Shown: positions 1-13,692, counted from the first letter of the stretch. The stretch is 53,270 nt of DNA from DATCLS01 sp036563805 (GCA_036563805.1 DATCLS010000085.1:1-53270); one strand, 5' to 3'. Notes: generated by a model not told the origin, from the sequence alone. Made by a program: numbers and translations.

Positions 1-2137
<2,137 letters not shown>

Positions 2138-2211
2138 ACTGTGATGTTCGTGCTCGCTATGGAGGTCTCAGGGAGCTGGCGCTGAACCGGCGACGCCCCT
2201 GATTGACAAGG

Positions 2212-2328
<117 letters not shown>

Positions 2329-2341
2329 TTTCTCTCGATGG

Positions 2342-2359
2342 GCCCCCCGTAAGGGGGGC
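2342..2359 (+). terminator. rRNA operon terminator
   Basis: Perfect 7-bp stem GCCCCCC / GGGGGGC with a GTAA tetraloop, 13 nt after the 5S gene. A T-rich stretch (CATTCGCGTTTT) follows. This is an intrinsic terminator for the rrn operon. Confidence 0.85.
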
Positions 2360-2413
2360 TCATTCGCGTTTTGGGCTCGCTCACGTGCGAAAGGAACACC
2401 CTCCGTGGGCCAG

Positions 2414-2419
2414 TAGGCT
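2414..2419 (+). promoter_or_regulatory. -10 element (TAGGCT) of the TPR gene
   Basis: TAGGCT fits TANNNT and ends 8 nt before the ATG at 2428, so transcription would begin at or next to the start codon. No -35 is evident. Confidence 0.45.
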
Positions 2420-2427
2420 GCGGCGCG

Positions 2428-3828
2428 ATGGCCGGAGACGCACGACGCCCCAATCGCGCCCCTCGAGGGGCGGCTTCCGACCGCTCGCCGGCGCGCGGGC
2501 GACCGCGGCGCGGGGGCGCGGGCCGCCCAGGCCCGCCCGGCGGGCGGGGCGGTCAGCCCGGCAAGGGGTCGGGCGGCCGGGCGCGGGGCGGCCGGCCAGA
2601 CGAGCGGGGCGGGGTGGACGATGGGCGCGGCCGGGCGGGGCGTGGGGGACCGCGCCCGGGTGCCGGCGGCGGCCGGGCGGGTGCGGGCCCGCGGGGCGGC
2701 GCGGGCGGCATTGCCGGCCGCGGGGGACGCAGCGGACGACCGGAGGCCCGGGGCGGTGGACCGGGCGGGCGTCCGGGCCGCCCGGCGGCCGGCGGCCGGG
2801 CCGCGTCCGGGCGGCCGGGCCGGGCCCGGCGGGGGACGGGCGCGGGCACCGGTGGTGGCCGCGGTACCAGCGCCGACAGCCGCCCGGAGGCCGGTCCCAA
2901 GCGCTGGGGCGGCGTGGCCCGTCGGGGAGCCGGGCGCATCGGCCCGGGCAAGGCCTCGGATGCCTGGCGGGAGGCCGTGGGCCGGGCCCGGGACGAGGTG
3001 GCCGACGGGGACGCCCCGGAGCCCTGGGAGCCTGAGCAGTGGATCGACGAGGGCGTGCTGCGTGACGAGGCGACCGACGCCGTCGGGCGGGGCGGGCGGC
3101 CGGGCCGCCGCCCGGCCCGAGACCGGTCGGCCTGGCAGCCCGCCGACGACGACCTCGAGGATGTCGAGCTCGCCGCCGCGACGGCCGCCGGCGGCCCGGC
3201 CGGCGGGGAGAAGGACCTGGCCGACGAGCTCCGGACCGCCTTCGGGCCCAACCGGGCGGCCCGGGCCGAGGCGCGGCTGCGCGAGGCGAGCGACGCCTTC
3301 CGCCACGAGCGGTTCGAGGAGGCCCGCCGGATCCTGCGCCCGCTGGCCGAGCAGGCCCCGGGCGTGGCCGCCATCCGCGAGCTCTACGGCCTCACGCTCT
3401 ACCGGCTCGGGCGCTGGGCCCAAGCGCTCCGGGAGCTCGAGGCGTTCCGCACGCTGACCGGCACCACCGAGCAGCACCCGGTCCTGGCCGACTGCTACCG
3501 GGCCCTGGGCCGCTACGCCGAGGTCGAGGAGCTGTGGGACGAGCTGCGGGCCGCCAGCCCCAGCGCCGAGCTGGTGGCCGAGGGCCGGATCGTGGCCGCC
3601 GGCGCCCTCGCCGACCAGGGCCGGCTGGACGAAGCCATCGGGCTGCTCGGCGCCGGCGTGCGCCCGACCAAGCGCCCCCGCGTCCACCACCTGCGCATGG
3701 CGTACGCGCTGGCCGACCTCTACGAGCGGGCGGGCGACCTGCCCCGGGCCCGCGACCTGTTCCGGCGGGTGGCCGACACGGACCCCGATTTCGTCGACGT
3801 CCACGAGCGCATCCGGGCCCTCGGCTAG
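2428..3828 (+). CDS. TPR-repeat protein with a long Gly/Arg/Pro-rich N-terminus
   Basis: 466 aa. Residues 1 to about 250 are almost entirely G, R, A, P and D with many RGG/GRG/RPG tripeptides, so this part should be disordered. From about residue 265 (LADELRTAFGPNRAARAE) the protein is an all-helical solenoid of tetratricopeptide-like repeats. The motifs AFRHERFEEARRIL, YRLGRWAQALREL and YERAGDLPRARDLF mark successive A/B helix pairs, ending at the C-terminus. A TPR protein (Rv1691) lies near the homologous tlyA cluster in Mycobacterium, but its function is unknown. TPRs imply protein binding, and RGG-rich tails often bind RNA, which is inference here. The ATG at 2428 is preferred over the upstream TTG at 2371 because a -10 hexamer lies 8 nt before it and no ribosome site precedes the TTG. 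Confidence 0.8.
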   Translation: MAGDARRPNRAPRGAASDRSPARGRPRRGGAGRPGPPGGRGGQPGKGSGGRARGGRPDERGGVDDGRGRAGRGGPRPGAGGGRAGAGPRGGAGGIAGRGGRSGRPEARGGGPGGRPGRPAAGGRAASGRPGRARRGTGAGTGGGRGTSADSRPEAGPKRWGGVARRGAGRIGPGKASDAWREAVGRARDEVADGDAPEPWEPEQWIDEGVLRDEATDAVGRGGRPGRRPARDRSAWQPADDDLEDVELAAATAAGGPAGGEKDLADELRTAFGPNRAARAEARLREASDAFRHERFEEARRILRPLAEQAPGVAAIRELYGLTLYRLGRWAQALRELEAFRTLTGTTEQHPVLADCYRALGRYAEVEELWDELRAASPSAELVAEGRIVAAGALADQGRLDEAIGLLGAGVRPTKRPRVHHLRMAYALADLYERAGDLPRARDLFRRVADTDPDFVDVHERIRALG

Positions 3829-3841
3829 CGCCCGCCGACGG

Positions 3842-3862
3842 CCGGAAACGGCCGCTTTCCGG
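3842..3862 (+). terminator. Hairpin after the TPR gene
   Basis: Perfect inverted repeat CCGGAAA / TTTCCGG with a 7-nt loop, 13 nt after the TPR stop codon. There is no clear U tract, so it could also act in Rho-assisted termination. Confidence 0.5.
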
Positions 3863-3899
3863 TAACGGCGTGAACGACGTCATCAGGGCCGTAGGCGGC

Positions 3900-3905
3900 T
3901 AGTTT
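3900..3905 (+). promoter_or_regulatory. -10 element (TAGTTT) for the aldolase gene
   Basis: TAGTTT matches TANNNT. It predicts a transcript start near 3912-3914 and a leader of about 40 nt that contains the GAGGAG ribosome site at 3937-3942. No convincing -35 was found. Confidence 0.4.
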
Positions 3906-3951
3906 GTCGGGACCGACCGTGCGCTATTCGACGATCGAGGAGTACCGCATC

Positions 3952-5001
<1,050 letters not shown>

Positions 5002-5005
5002 CGGT

Positions 5006-5039
5006 CCGGGCCCCGGTCCGGCCTCCGTCCGGGGCCCGG
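5006..5039 (+). terminator. Strong hairpin after the aldolase gene
   Basis: Perfect 11-bp stem CCGGGCCCCGG (5006-5016) / CCGGGGCCCGG (5029-5039) with a 12-nt loop, 4 nt after the stop codon. It lacks a U tract, as is common for terminators in GC-rich actinobacteria. Confidence 0.7.
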
Positions 5040-5167
5040 TGGTCGCCCGTCCGGAGGTCCAGCGGCAGCCCGTCCGCCGGCCCCGGCACGGTGGCCCGGT
5101 CACCACGCTCCGTGTCGAGGCCGCCCCCTAGAGGGTGAGGGCTCACTCTGCTACGCAGGGGAGTGTC

Positions 5168-5195
5168 CTGACCCCGCGTCTGGCGGCGGTAGGGT
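5168..5195 (+). promoter_or_regulatory. Candidate korAB promoter (CTGACC - 16 nt - TAGGGT)
   Basis: The -35-like CTGACC (5168-5173) and -10-like TAGGGT (5190-5195) are 16 nt apart. The predicted transcript start is near 5202, giving a leader of about 48 nt before the korA TTG. The rest of the 5040-5249 gap shows no other structure that I can support. Confidence 0.45.
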
Positions 5196-5211
5196 CATCT
5201 CAGGTAGAGAG

Positions 5212-5249
5212 ATGAGCCCGAAGGCCCACGTAGACCAAAGGGGGCGGCC

Positions 5250-5253
<4 letters not shown>
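5212..5253 (+). CDS. Possible 13-aa leader peptide upstream of korA
   Basis: ATG at 5212 opens a 13-codon frame (MSPKAHVDQRGRP) whose TGA (5251-5253) overlaps the korA TTG (5250-5252) in a TTGA quartet. A purine-rich AGGTAGAGAG lies just upstream. It could couple initiation at the weak TTG to translation of the mini-ORF. It resembles no known attenuator peptide: there is no run of one amino acid and no alternative hairpins were seen. It is supported only by its geometry. Confidence 0.35.
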
Positions 5254-8152
<2,899 letters not shown>

Positions 8153-8170
8153 GGACCGGGTCGACGTGCC

Positions 8171-8198
8171 GGCCCGTCGCCCCCAGGGGCGGCGGGCC
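8171..8198 (+). terminator. Hairpin terminator after korB
   Basis: Near-perfect 13-bp stem GGCCCGTCGCCCC / GGGGCGGCGGGCC (one G-U pair) with only two unpaired bases at the tip, 18 nt after the korB stop. No U tract. Confidence 0.65.
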
Positions 8199-8260
8199 CG
8201 CGCCCCGCTGCGGGCCGCATGAGTCCGGCCGCAGTTCTCGGGGATTCGTCGGAGAGGCGT

Positions 8261-8266
8261 TAGCGT
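8261..8266 (+). promoter_or_regulatory. -10 element (TAGCGT) of the LLM oxidoreductase gene
   Basis: TAGCGT fits TANNNT and ends 10 nt before the ATG at 8277. It predicts a leaderless or near-leaderless mRNA. A GGAGAGG at 8251 lies too far upstream of the ATG to serve as its ribosome site. Confidence 0.45.
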
Positions 8267-8276
8267 CGGGTCGGTT

Positions 8277-9212
8277 ATGGGCTTGACGCTGCGCATCATG
8301 ACCGAACCCCAGATGGGCGCGTCCTACGAGGACCAGCTGGCCGTGGCCCGCGAGGCCGAGGCGCTGGGCTTTGACGCGTTCTTCCGGTCCGACCACTACC
8401 TGGCCTTCGCCGGCGACGGTCTGCCGGGTCCCACCGACTCGTGGGTCACCCTCGGCGCGCTGGCCCGGGAGACGTCGCGCATCCGCCTCGGCACGCTGGT
8501 CAGCGCGGCGACGTTCCGCCTCCCGGGCCTGCTCGCCATCCAGGCGGCCCAGGTCGACGCGATGTCCGGCGGGCGGGTCGAGCTCGGGCTCGGCACCGGC
8601 TGGTTCGAGGGCGAGCACACCGCCTACGGCATCCCGTTTCCCACCGTGCGCGAGCGGTTCGAGCGGCTCGAGGAGCAGCTCGCCATCGTGACCGGTCTGT
8701 GGCAGACGCCGGTGGGGGAGCGGTTCTCCTACTCGGGCACCCACTACCAGCTGACCGACTCGCCGGCCTTGCCGAAGCCCGTCCAGCAGCCCCGCCCGCC
8801 GATCATCGTCGGCGGGTTCGGGCGCACCCGCACGCCCCGGCTGGCGGCCACCTACGCGGACGAGTTCAACGTGCCGTTCGGGCCGATCCGCCAGTTCGCG
8901 GACCTCATCGCCCCGGTGCGGAAGGCCTGCGAGGCAGCGGGGCGCGACCCGGCCACGCTGACCTGGTCGGCTGCGGTCGTGCTGTGCTGCGGGCGCGACG
9001 AGGCCGAGTTCCGACGCCGGGCCGAGGCCATCGGGCACGACCCGGCGGCGCTGCGGGCCGACCAGGCCGGTGGGACGGTCGCCGAGGTCGTCGACCGGCT
9101 CGGCGAGCTGGCCGAGGCTGGGGCCCAGCGGGCTTACCTCCAGGTCCTCGACCTGCACGACCTCGACCACCTGCGGCTGGTGGCCGAGGAGGTGGCGCCG
9201 GCGCTGGCCTGA
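8277..9212 (+). CDS. LLM-class (probably F420-dependent) oxidoreductase
   Basis: 311 aa luciferase-like monooxygenase fold, a single TIM barrel. Characteristic segments are EAEALGFDAFFRSDHYL (about 27-43), the strand SRIRLGTLVSAATFR, GGRVELGLGTGWFEGEH (about 99-115), which helps form the cofactor pocket, RFERLEEQLAIVTGLW, and PPIIVGGFG before the C-terminal helices. The F420-type assignment rests on resemblance to actinobacterial LLM families and on the PPOX/F420-type gene next door. The substrate cannot be told from sequence. It has its own -10 element and converges with the following minus-strand gene, so it is probably monocistronic. The gap 9213-9346 holds only GC-rich sequence with two copies of CCGGCCGTCAG. 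Confidence 0.85.
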   Translation: MGLTLRIMTEPQMGASYEDQLAVAREAEALGFDAFFRSDHYLAFAGDGLPGPTDSWVTLGALARETSRIRLGTLVSAATFRLPGLLAIQAAQVDAMSGGRVELGLGTGWFEGEHTAYGIPFPTVRERFERLEEQLAIVTGLWQTPVGERFSYSGTHYQLTDSPALPKPVQQPRPPIIVGGFGRTRTPRLAATYADEFNVPFGPIRQFADLIAPVRKACEAAGRDPATLTWSAAVVLCCGRDEAEFRRRAEAIGHDPAALRADQAGGTVAEVVDRLGELAEAGAQRAYLQVLDLHDLDHLRLVAEEVAPALA

Positions 9213-9346
9213 GGGCCCAGGCTCGGGACCGTGGCGGCCGGAGGCGGGCCGCCGCCCGCTCGCACGCCGGTGCCGCCGGCCCCGGCCGTCAGACCCGGCC
9301 GTCAGCCGGCGCCGCAGGCCAGCACCGTCACTCACACTCAGAGCCG

Positions 9347-9757
9347 TCAGCCGTGGCGGTCGGGGCCGGCCCGCTCGACGGTCATGCGGAGCAGGACCCG
9401 GCGGTCGGCGACCATCGCCGCCCGGTACTCGTCCCAGTCGGGGTGCTCGCCCCGGATGTCGCGGTAGTACTCGACCAGCGGCTCCAGCGCCTCGGGCAGC
9501 GTCACGATCTCCACCGGCCCCTCGACCTGCACCCAGTCGCCGTAGAAGCGGTCGGTGAACGCGCAGATCGCCGCCCGGGGGCGGGCCCGCAGGTGGCGGA
9601 CCTTCCAGGCCGTCTCCCGGGTCGAGACGACGACCTTGTCCTCCCGGTCGACCCCGACCGTGATCGGCGACATCTGCGTCGAGCCGTCGGGCCGGGTCGT
9701 GGCCATCACCGCGTTGTGGTGCTGGCGGAGGAAGGCGAGGGCGTCGGCGACATCCAT
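9347..9757 (-). CDS. PPOX-class (probably F420-dependent) oxidoreductase
   Basis: 136 aa, a single split-barrel flavin/F420-binding domain of the pyridoxamine-5'-phosphate-oxidase superfamily. Visible features are LRQHHNAVMATTRPDGSTQMSP (the beta1-beta2 hairpin with the substrate-side Arg), KVVVSTRETAWKVRHLRARPRAAICAF, and a C-terminal YYRDIRGEHPDWDEYRAAM helix with RVLLRMTVER. Length and layout match small mycobacterial F420-binding Rv1155-like proteins. The substrate is unknown. The ATG at 9757 is chosen because a TAGCGT -10 lies 7 nt upstream. It is convergent with the LLM gene and divergent from the DUF1015 gene. Confidence 0.85.
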   Translation of the reverse strand: MDVADALAFLRQHHNAVMATTRPDGSTQMSPITVGVDREDKVVVSTRETAWKVRHLRARPRAAICAFTDRFYGDWVQVEGPVEIVTLPEALEPLVEYYRDIRGEHPDWDEYRAAMVADRRVLLRMTVERAGPDRHG

Positions 9758-9764
9758 GCCCGGG

Positions 9765-9770
9765 ACGCTA
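9765..9770 (-). promoter_or_regulatory. -10 element (TAGCGT) of the PPOX gene
   Basis: Read on the minus strand, TAGCGT lies 7 nt before the ATG at 9757. This leaderless geometry is shared with many operon-leading genes in the window. Confidence 0.45.
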
Positions 9771-9859
9771 CCGGCGGGGCCGGCGGCGGGCGTCGGGGCC
9801 GTCCGGGGCCGCCCGGCGCGGCCTTCGGGGGCGATCGCCGGGTCTGCCAGGATGGACGG

Positions 9860-11068
9860 GTGGCCCAGTTCCAGCCGTTCCCCGCCATCCGCTACGACCT
9901 GTCCCGGGTGTCCCTGCCCGACGTGGTCTGCCCGCCCTACGACGTGATCGACGACGAGCAGCGGGCGGCGCTGGCCGCCGCCAGCGAGCACAACGCCGTG
10001 CGCATCGACCTGCCGGTCGACGAGGGCGGCGAGGACCGCTACGCCGTCGCCTCCCGCCTGCTGCGCGACTGGCAGGCCGAGGGCGTGCTGGTCACCGACG
10101 AGCGGCCCACCTTCACCGTCTACCGGATGGGCTACGTCGACGACGCCGGTGTCGCCCGGCGCACCACCGGCGTGATCGGCGCCCTCGAGCTGACCCCGCC
10201 GGGCACCGACATCCTTCCGCACGAGCACACGACGCCGAAGGCCAAGAGCGACCGGCTCGACCTGCTGCGCCACACCCGGGCCAACACGTCCGCCATCTGG
10301 GGGCTGTCGCTGGCCAAGGGCCTGACCGGCCTGCTGCCGGTCGAGGCGCCGCCCACCGCCGACTTCACCGACGGCGACGGCGTGCGCCACACGCTGTGGA
10401 TCGTCGACGACCCGGCCCGGTGCGACGCCATCGCCGAGGCGGTGTCCGGCCAGCCGGTGGTCGTGGCCGACGGCCACCACCGCTACGAGACGTCGCTCGC
10501 CTACCGGGGCGAGCGCGAGGCCGCCTCGCCCGACGGCTCGGCCGGCCCGGCGGCGGCGACGCTGGCCTACCTGGTCGAGCTCGTCGAGGACGAGCTGACC
10601 GTGCGGGCCATCCACCGTCTGATCACCGGGCTGCCCGAGGGCGCCGACCTGGTGGTGGCGCTCGCCCCCTGGTTCGAGCGGGTGGGCCCGCCGCCGTCCG
10701 ACCGGCCGGTGACGGCGGCGATGGAGGAGGCGGGGGCGCTGTGCGTCATCCAGCCGACCGGCGAGATGCTGCTCCGGCCCCGGCCCGAGGCGCTGGCCGA
10801 CGTGCGCGACCTCGACTCGGCCCGGCTCGACGCCGCGCTCGCCGGGCTGCCGGCGTCGGCCGGCACGCCGACCGTGACGTTCCAGCACGGGGCCGACAAC
10901 GTGCGGGCGGCCGTGGCCCGGGGCGACGCCCAGGCCGGCGTGCTGCTCCGGCCGGCGACCGTGGCCCAGATCGAGGCGACGGCCCACGGCGGCGAGCGGA
11001 TGCCGCCGAAGACGACGTTCTTCCACCCCAAGCCGAAGACGGGGCTGCTGTTCCGGAGCCTGGACTAG
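9860..11068 (+). CDS. DUF1015 family protein
   Basis: 402 aa conserved protein of unknown function. The N-terminus carries the family hallmark FPAIRYDLSRV...VVCPPYDVI (about 7-30). Further marks are HEHTTPKAKSDRLDLLRHTRAN, the central ADGHHRYETSLAYR motif and the C-terminal MPPKTTFFHPKPKTGLLFR. DUF1015 proteins are often annotated as possible HTH or kinase-related proteins, without biochemical proof as far as I know. I see no DNA-binding domain that would justify that. GTG 9860 is the start that keeps the conserved N-terminus. A weak -10-like CAGGAT ends 6 nt upstream. A HAD phosphatase follows on the same strand after about 80 nt and may be cotranscribed. Confidence 0.85.
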   Translation: MAQFQPFPAIRYDLSRVSLPDVVCPPYDVIDDEQRAALAAASEHNAVRIDLPVDEGGEDRYAVASRLLRDWQAEGVLVTDERPTFTVYRMGYVDDAGVARRTTGVIGALELTPPGTDILPHEHTTPKAKSDRLDLLRHTRANTSAIWGLSLAKGLTGLLPVEAPPTADFTDGDGVRHTLWIVDDPARCDAIAEAVSGQPVVVADGHHRYETSLAYRGEREAASPDGSAGPAAATLAYLVELVEDELTVRAIHRLITGLPEGADLVVALAPWFERVGPPPSDRPVTAAMEEAGALCVIQPTGEMLLRPRPEALADVRDLDSARLDAALAGLPASAGTPTVTFQHGADNVRAAVARGDAQAGVLLRPATVAQIEATAHGGERMPPKTTFFHPKPKTGLLFRSLD

Positions 11069-11150
11069 CCGGGCGTCCGGCGCCCCGGCCGCCGGCCCGG
11101 CGGGGATCGGGTTCGCCCGGGTGGGGGCGGGGGTGGCACGATCCCCGGCC

Positions 11151-11885
11151 GTGGCGTGGGTGCTCGACCTCGACGGCGTGATCTGGCTGGCCGACCAGCC
11201 CATCGCGGGCGCGGCCGAGGCCGTGGCCCGGCTGCGGGACGGCGGCGAACGCGTGCTGTTCGTGACCAACAACTCGTACGCGCCGGTGGGCGAGCAGGAG
11301 GCCAAGCTCGAGCGCTTCGGCATCCCGGCCCGGGGCGACGTCGTCAACTCCGCCATGGCCGCCGCCACGCTGGTGGCGCCGGGGGAGCGGGCGCTCGTCT
11401 GCGGCGGCCCCGGCGTCGTCGAGGCGGTGCGGGCCCGGGGCGCCGAGCCGGTGCGGGAGGGCGACGCCGACGTGGTGATCGTCGGCTTCCACCGCGACTT
11501 CGACTACGAGCGCCTGCGGGTGGCGGTGGCGGCGGTCCGTCGGGGAGCCCGGCTGGTCGGCACCAACGACGACGCCACCTACCCGACGCCCGAGGGGCCG
11601 ATCCCGGGCGGCGGCGCCATCGTGGCCGCCGTCGCCTACGCCGCGGGCGTCACGCCGGTCGTGGCCGGCAAGCCCCACGAGCCGATGGCCGACCTCGTCC
11701 GGGGCCTGGCCGGCGGGGACGGCACGGTCGTCGGCGACCGCCCCGACACCGACGGCCGGTTCGCCAAGGCGATCGGCTACCGGTTCGCGCTGGTGCTCAG
11801 CGGCGTGACGCGACCGGACGACCTGCCGGTCACGCCCGCGCCCGACGTGGTCGCCGACGACCTGGCGGCGCTCGTCCCGGCGTGA
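11151..11885 (+). CDS. HAD-IIA family hydrolase (NagD-like phosphatase)
   Basis: 244 aa. HAD motif I is WVLDLDGVIWL (the Asp pair at about 6 and 8), motif II is VLFVTNNSY, the Lys motif is VVAGKPHEPM, and motif IV is VVGDRPDTDGRFAKAIG. The cap between motifs II and III is the alpha/beta type IIA of NagD and p-nitrophenylphosphatase-like enzymes, so it should dephosphorylate small phosphometabolites in the cytosol. The homologous actinobacterial cluster has a HAD gene just upstream of tlyA (Rv1692 in Mycobacterium). GTG 11151 is chosen because it starts directly at the motif-I strand and a CACGAT hexamer ends 8 nt before it. In-frame GTGs at 11121 and 11133 are possible alternatives. Confidence 0.85.
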   Translation: MAWVLDLDGVIWLADQPIAGAAEAVARLRDGGERVLFVTNNSYAPVGEQEAKLERFGIPARGDVVNSAMAAATLVAPGERALVCGGPGVVEAVRARGAEPVREGDADVVIVGFHRDFDYERLRVAVAAVRRGARLVGTNDDATYPTPEGPIPGGGAIVAAVAYAAGVTPVVAGKPHEPMADLVRGLAGGDGTVVGDRPDTDGRFAKAIGYRFALVLSGVTRPDDLPVTPAPDVVADDLAALVPA

Positions 11886-11934
11886 GCCCGGGCTGAAGCG
11901 GGCGGGCCTGCGGGCCGGTCGCGCCCATCGGCGC

Positions 11935-12759
11935 TCAGCGGTAGTACCGGGGGTCGTTCCACGTGGTGGGGCGGTAACCCCCGAACGACGGCGGCGGCCG
12001 GCGCTGGTCGGGCCGTGACGTCCCCTGCGCCGCCCGCAGCGCCAAACCGGCGGCCACCCCGAAGAGGAACCCGCCGACGTGGGCGGCCCACGCCACCCCC
12101 GAGTTGGGGTCGGTGAAGAACTGGAGCACGAACCAGATGCCCAGCACCAACCACGCCCGGATCGGGACGACGGTGATGAGGATGAAGAACACCGCCGTGT
12201 ACACGCGGGCGCGTGGGTACAGGACGAGGTAGGCGCCCATCACCGCGGCGATGGCGCCCGAGGCGCCCACCATGGGCACGGTCGAGTCGAGGTTCAGGGC
12301 GACGTGGGCGAGCGTCGCCACGACGCCGCCCGCCACGTAGAACAGCGCGTAGCCGATGTGGCCGAACGCGTCCTCGACGTTGTTGCCGAACACCCACAGG
12401 AACAGCAGGTTGCCGCCGATGTGGAGCAGGCTGCCGTGCAGGAACATCGACGTGACGACCGACAGCCACACGTTCTTGTCGGGGTCGAACGGCGGCGTCT
12501 GCCCGTTGTCGATGTTGCACGCCTCGTCGTTGGCCTGGCCGACCCCGAACGTGGCGAACACCTCGCCGTTGGTCAGCGGCCGGCCCTCGATCACCTCGCA
12601 GGGGATGGCGGCGTTGGCCAGGTTGAACCGGACGTCCTCGACGTCCTCGCTGAACGGGCTGGGCTGCCACAGGAAGTAGGCCACCAGGCACGCCGCGATG
12701 ATCGCCCAGGTGACGAACGCCGGGCGGTGGACCGGGTTGTCGTCGTGGATGGGCAGCAC
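11935..12759 (-). CDS. Rhomboid-family intramembrane serine protease
   Basis: 274 aa. Six or more membrane segments begin at about residue 14 (FVTWAIIAACLVAYFL). The catalytic dyad is visible: Ser167 in VGASGA and His227 in AAHVGGFLFG. The oxyanion-side Asn117 is in HIGGNLLFLWVFG. A soluble insert of about 60 residues between TM1 and TM2 contains two Cys (54, 81) that could form an extracytoplasmic disulfide. The C-terminal tail is cytosolic, Arg/Pro-rich and ends in YYR. It should cleave TM segments of substrates not known here. GTG 12759 lies 7 nt after a TAGCGT -10. The gene is divergent from the phasin/H1-like gene and convergent with the HAD gene. Confidence 0.92.
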   Translation of the reverse strand: MLPIHDDNPVHRPAFVTWAIIAACLVAYFLWQPSPFSEDVEDVRFNLANAAIPCEVIEGRPLTNGEVFATFGVGQANDEACNIDNGQTPPFDPDKNVWLSVVTSMFLHGSLLHIGGNLLFLWVFGNNVEDAFGHIGYALFYVAGGVVATLAHVALNLDSTVPMVGASGAIAAVMGAYLVLYPRARVYTAVFFILITVVPIRAWLVLGIWFVLQFFTDPNSGVAWAAHVGGFLFGVAAGLALRAAQGTSRPDQRRPPPSFGGYRPTTWNDPRYYR

Positions 12760-12766
12760 CGCACCG

Positions 12767-12772
12767 ACGCTA
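12767..12772 (-). promoter_or_regulatory. -10 element (TAGCGT) of the rhomboid gene
   Basis: Minus-strand TAGCGT, 7 nt before the GTG at 12759. It forms one half of a divergent promoter region with the plus-strand TATCCT at 12814. Confidence 0.45.
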
Positions 12773-12813
12773 TCCCGGGGGGCACGGAGCGCGGGTGCAG
12801 GGCCACCTGGGCG

Positions 12814-12819
12814 TATCCT
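12814..12819 (+). promoter_or_regulatory. -10 element (TATCCT) of the tlyA-recN-steA operon
   Basis: TATCCT ends 8 nt before the ATG at 12828, a leaderless arrangement. It is probably the main promoter for the long run of overlapping genes to 23402. Confidence 0.5.
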
Positions 12820-12827
12820 CGCGGGGG

Positions 12828-13637
12828 ATGCCTGACGACCGCGACCTGCTCCAGCGGCTCCTCGACGCCGGGGCGACGTTCACGTCGCTCACCCGGGCCA
12901 AAGCCGAGGAGCTCGTCCGCGACCTGGTGCGGATCGGCGAGGTGCAGGCCGAGCAGGCGCAGTCGGCGGTCGAGGACCTGCTCGAGCGCAGCCGCCGCAA
13001 CGGCGAGAAGCTGATCGAGGCGGTCGTGGACGGGCTGCGCGAGCAGGCCCGCAACCTGGGCCTGCTGCCGGAGGAGGACGGGAAGCCGGCGTCCCGCACG
13101 ACGGCCTCGGCCGGCACGCCGCCCGAGGCGCAGGAGCCCCCGGCCGCCGAGGCGGTCGAGACGCCGTCGACGTCGACCAAGGCGACCACGGCCGCCAAGC
13201 CCGCCGGCACGACCAAGCCGCCGGCCAGCCGGACGACCGGGGCGACGAAGGCGGCCAGGTCCGCCCAGGCGGCGAAGAAGTCGGGTGCGGCGAAGAGGGA
13301 GGGCGCGTCGGGCACGGCGAAGAAGGCGGGTCCGGCCAAGGCCACGAAGGCGGCCACGGCTGGCGCGTCGGGCACGGCGAAGAAGTCGGGTGCGGCCAAT
13401 AAGGCTGGCGCGTCGGGTGCGGCCAAGGCCACGAAGGCGGCCACGGCTGGCGCGTCGGGTGCGGCGAAGAAGGCGGGTGCGGCCAAGGCCGCCACGGCGA
13501 AGAAGGCCGGCGCGTCGGGCACGGCCAAGAAGGCCACCGAGGCGAGCGACGCCGCCACGCCCGCCGAGGCGTCCGGCCCGGGCGACGAGGCCGCGGGCGG
13601 GGGGTCGGGGAGCGGGTCGTCCCGCTCCGGCGGCTGA
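12828..13637 (+). CDS. Phasin-like protein with a histone-H1-like Lys/Ala repeat tail
   Basis: 269 aa. Residues 1 to about 85 form an amphipathic helical region (DLLQRLLDAGATFTSLTRAK...VEDLLERSRRNGEKLIEAVVDGLREQ) like the N-terminus of phasins and PhaF-type granule proteins. From about 120 to 245 the protein is a low-complexity tail of AKK, KATKAATAGASG and KKAGAAK units rich in Lys, Ala, Gly, Ser and Thr, resembling the H1-like nucleoid-binding tail of PhaF and AlgP. A short Gly/Ser end follows. It could bind DNA, RNA or polyhydroxyalkanoate granules, which is inference. The start ATG follows GCGGGGG and a -10 hexamer. It heads the operon that runs into tlyA. The tail is encoded by DNA-level repeats, so its length may vary between strains. 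Confidence 0.8.
   Translation: MPDDRDLLQRLLDAGATFTSLTRAKAEELVRDLVRIGEVQAEQAQSAVEDLLERSRRNGEKLIEAVVDGLREQARNLGLLPEEDGKPASRTTASAGTPPEAQEPPAAEAVETPSTSTKATTAAKPAGTTKPPASRTTGATKAARSAQAAKKSGAAKREGASGTAKKAGPAKATKAATAGASGTAKKSGAANKAGASGAAKATKAATAGASGAAKKAGAAKAATAKKAGASGTAKKATEASDAATPAEASGPGDEAAGGGSGSGSSRSGG
13303..13460 (+). repeat. Imperfect repeats encoding the Lys/Ala tail
   Basis: A 24-nt block at 13303-13326 recurs exactly at 13363-13386 (60 nt apart), with near-identity running about 14 nt further. A 40-nt block at 13334-13373 recurs exactly at 13421-13460 (87 nt apart). Both offsets are multiples of three, so the repeats keep the reading frame and can expand or contract without frameshift. 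Confidence 0.85.
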
Positions 13638-13692
13638 CGAGCGGGGAGCGGGACCGACGGCTACGACGCGCCGCCGGCTCGACGCCGAGCTC

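Noticed and set aside
3904..3951. Aldolase start at TTG 3904 or GTG 3919
   Set aside because: The -10 hexamer at 3900-3905 overlaps the TTG, GAGGAG precedes GTG 3952 at proper spacing, and homologues begin at the later position.
9213..9346. Small RNA or riboswitch in the LLM-PPOX gap
   Set aside because: Only two copies of CCGGCCGTCAG and general GC-rich text were seen. There is no conserved riboswitch core.
11886..11934. Terminator between the convergent HAD and rhomboid genes
   Set aside because: Only a 4-bp GGCC/GGCC stem was found, too weak to call.
13303..13530. Repeats near 13.3-13.5 kb as a possible CRISPR array
   Set aside because: Spacing is irregular, the 'spacers' resemble the repeats, and the whole region translates in frame as a Lys/Ala tail.
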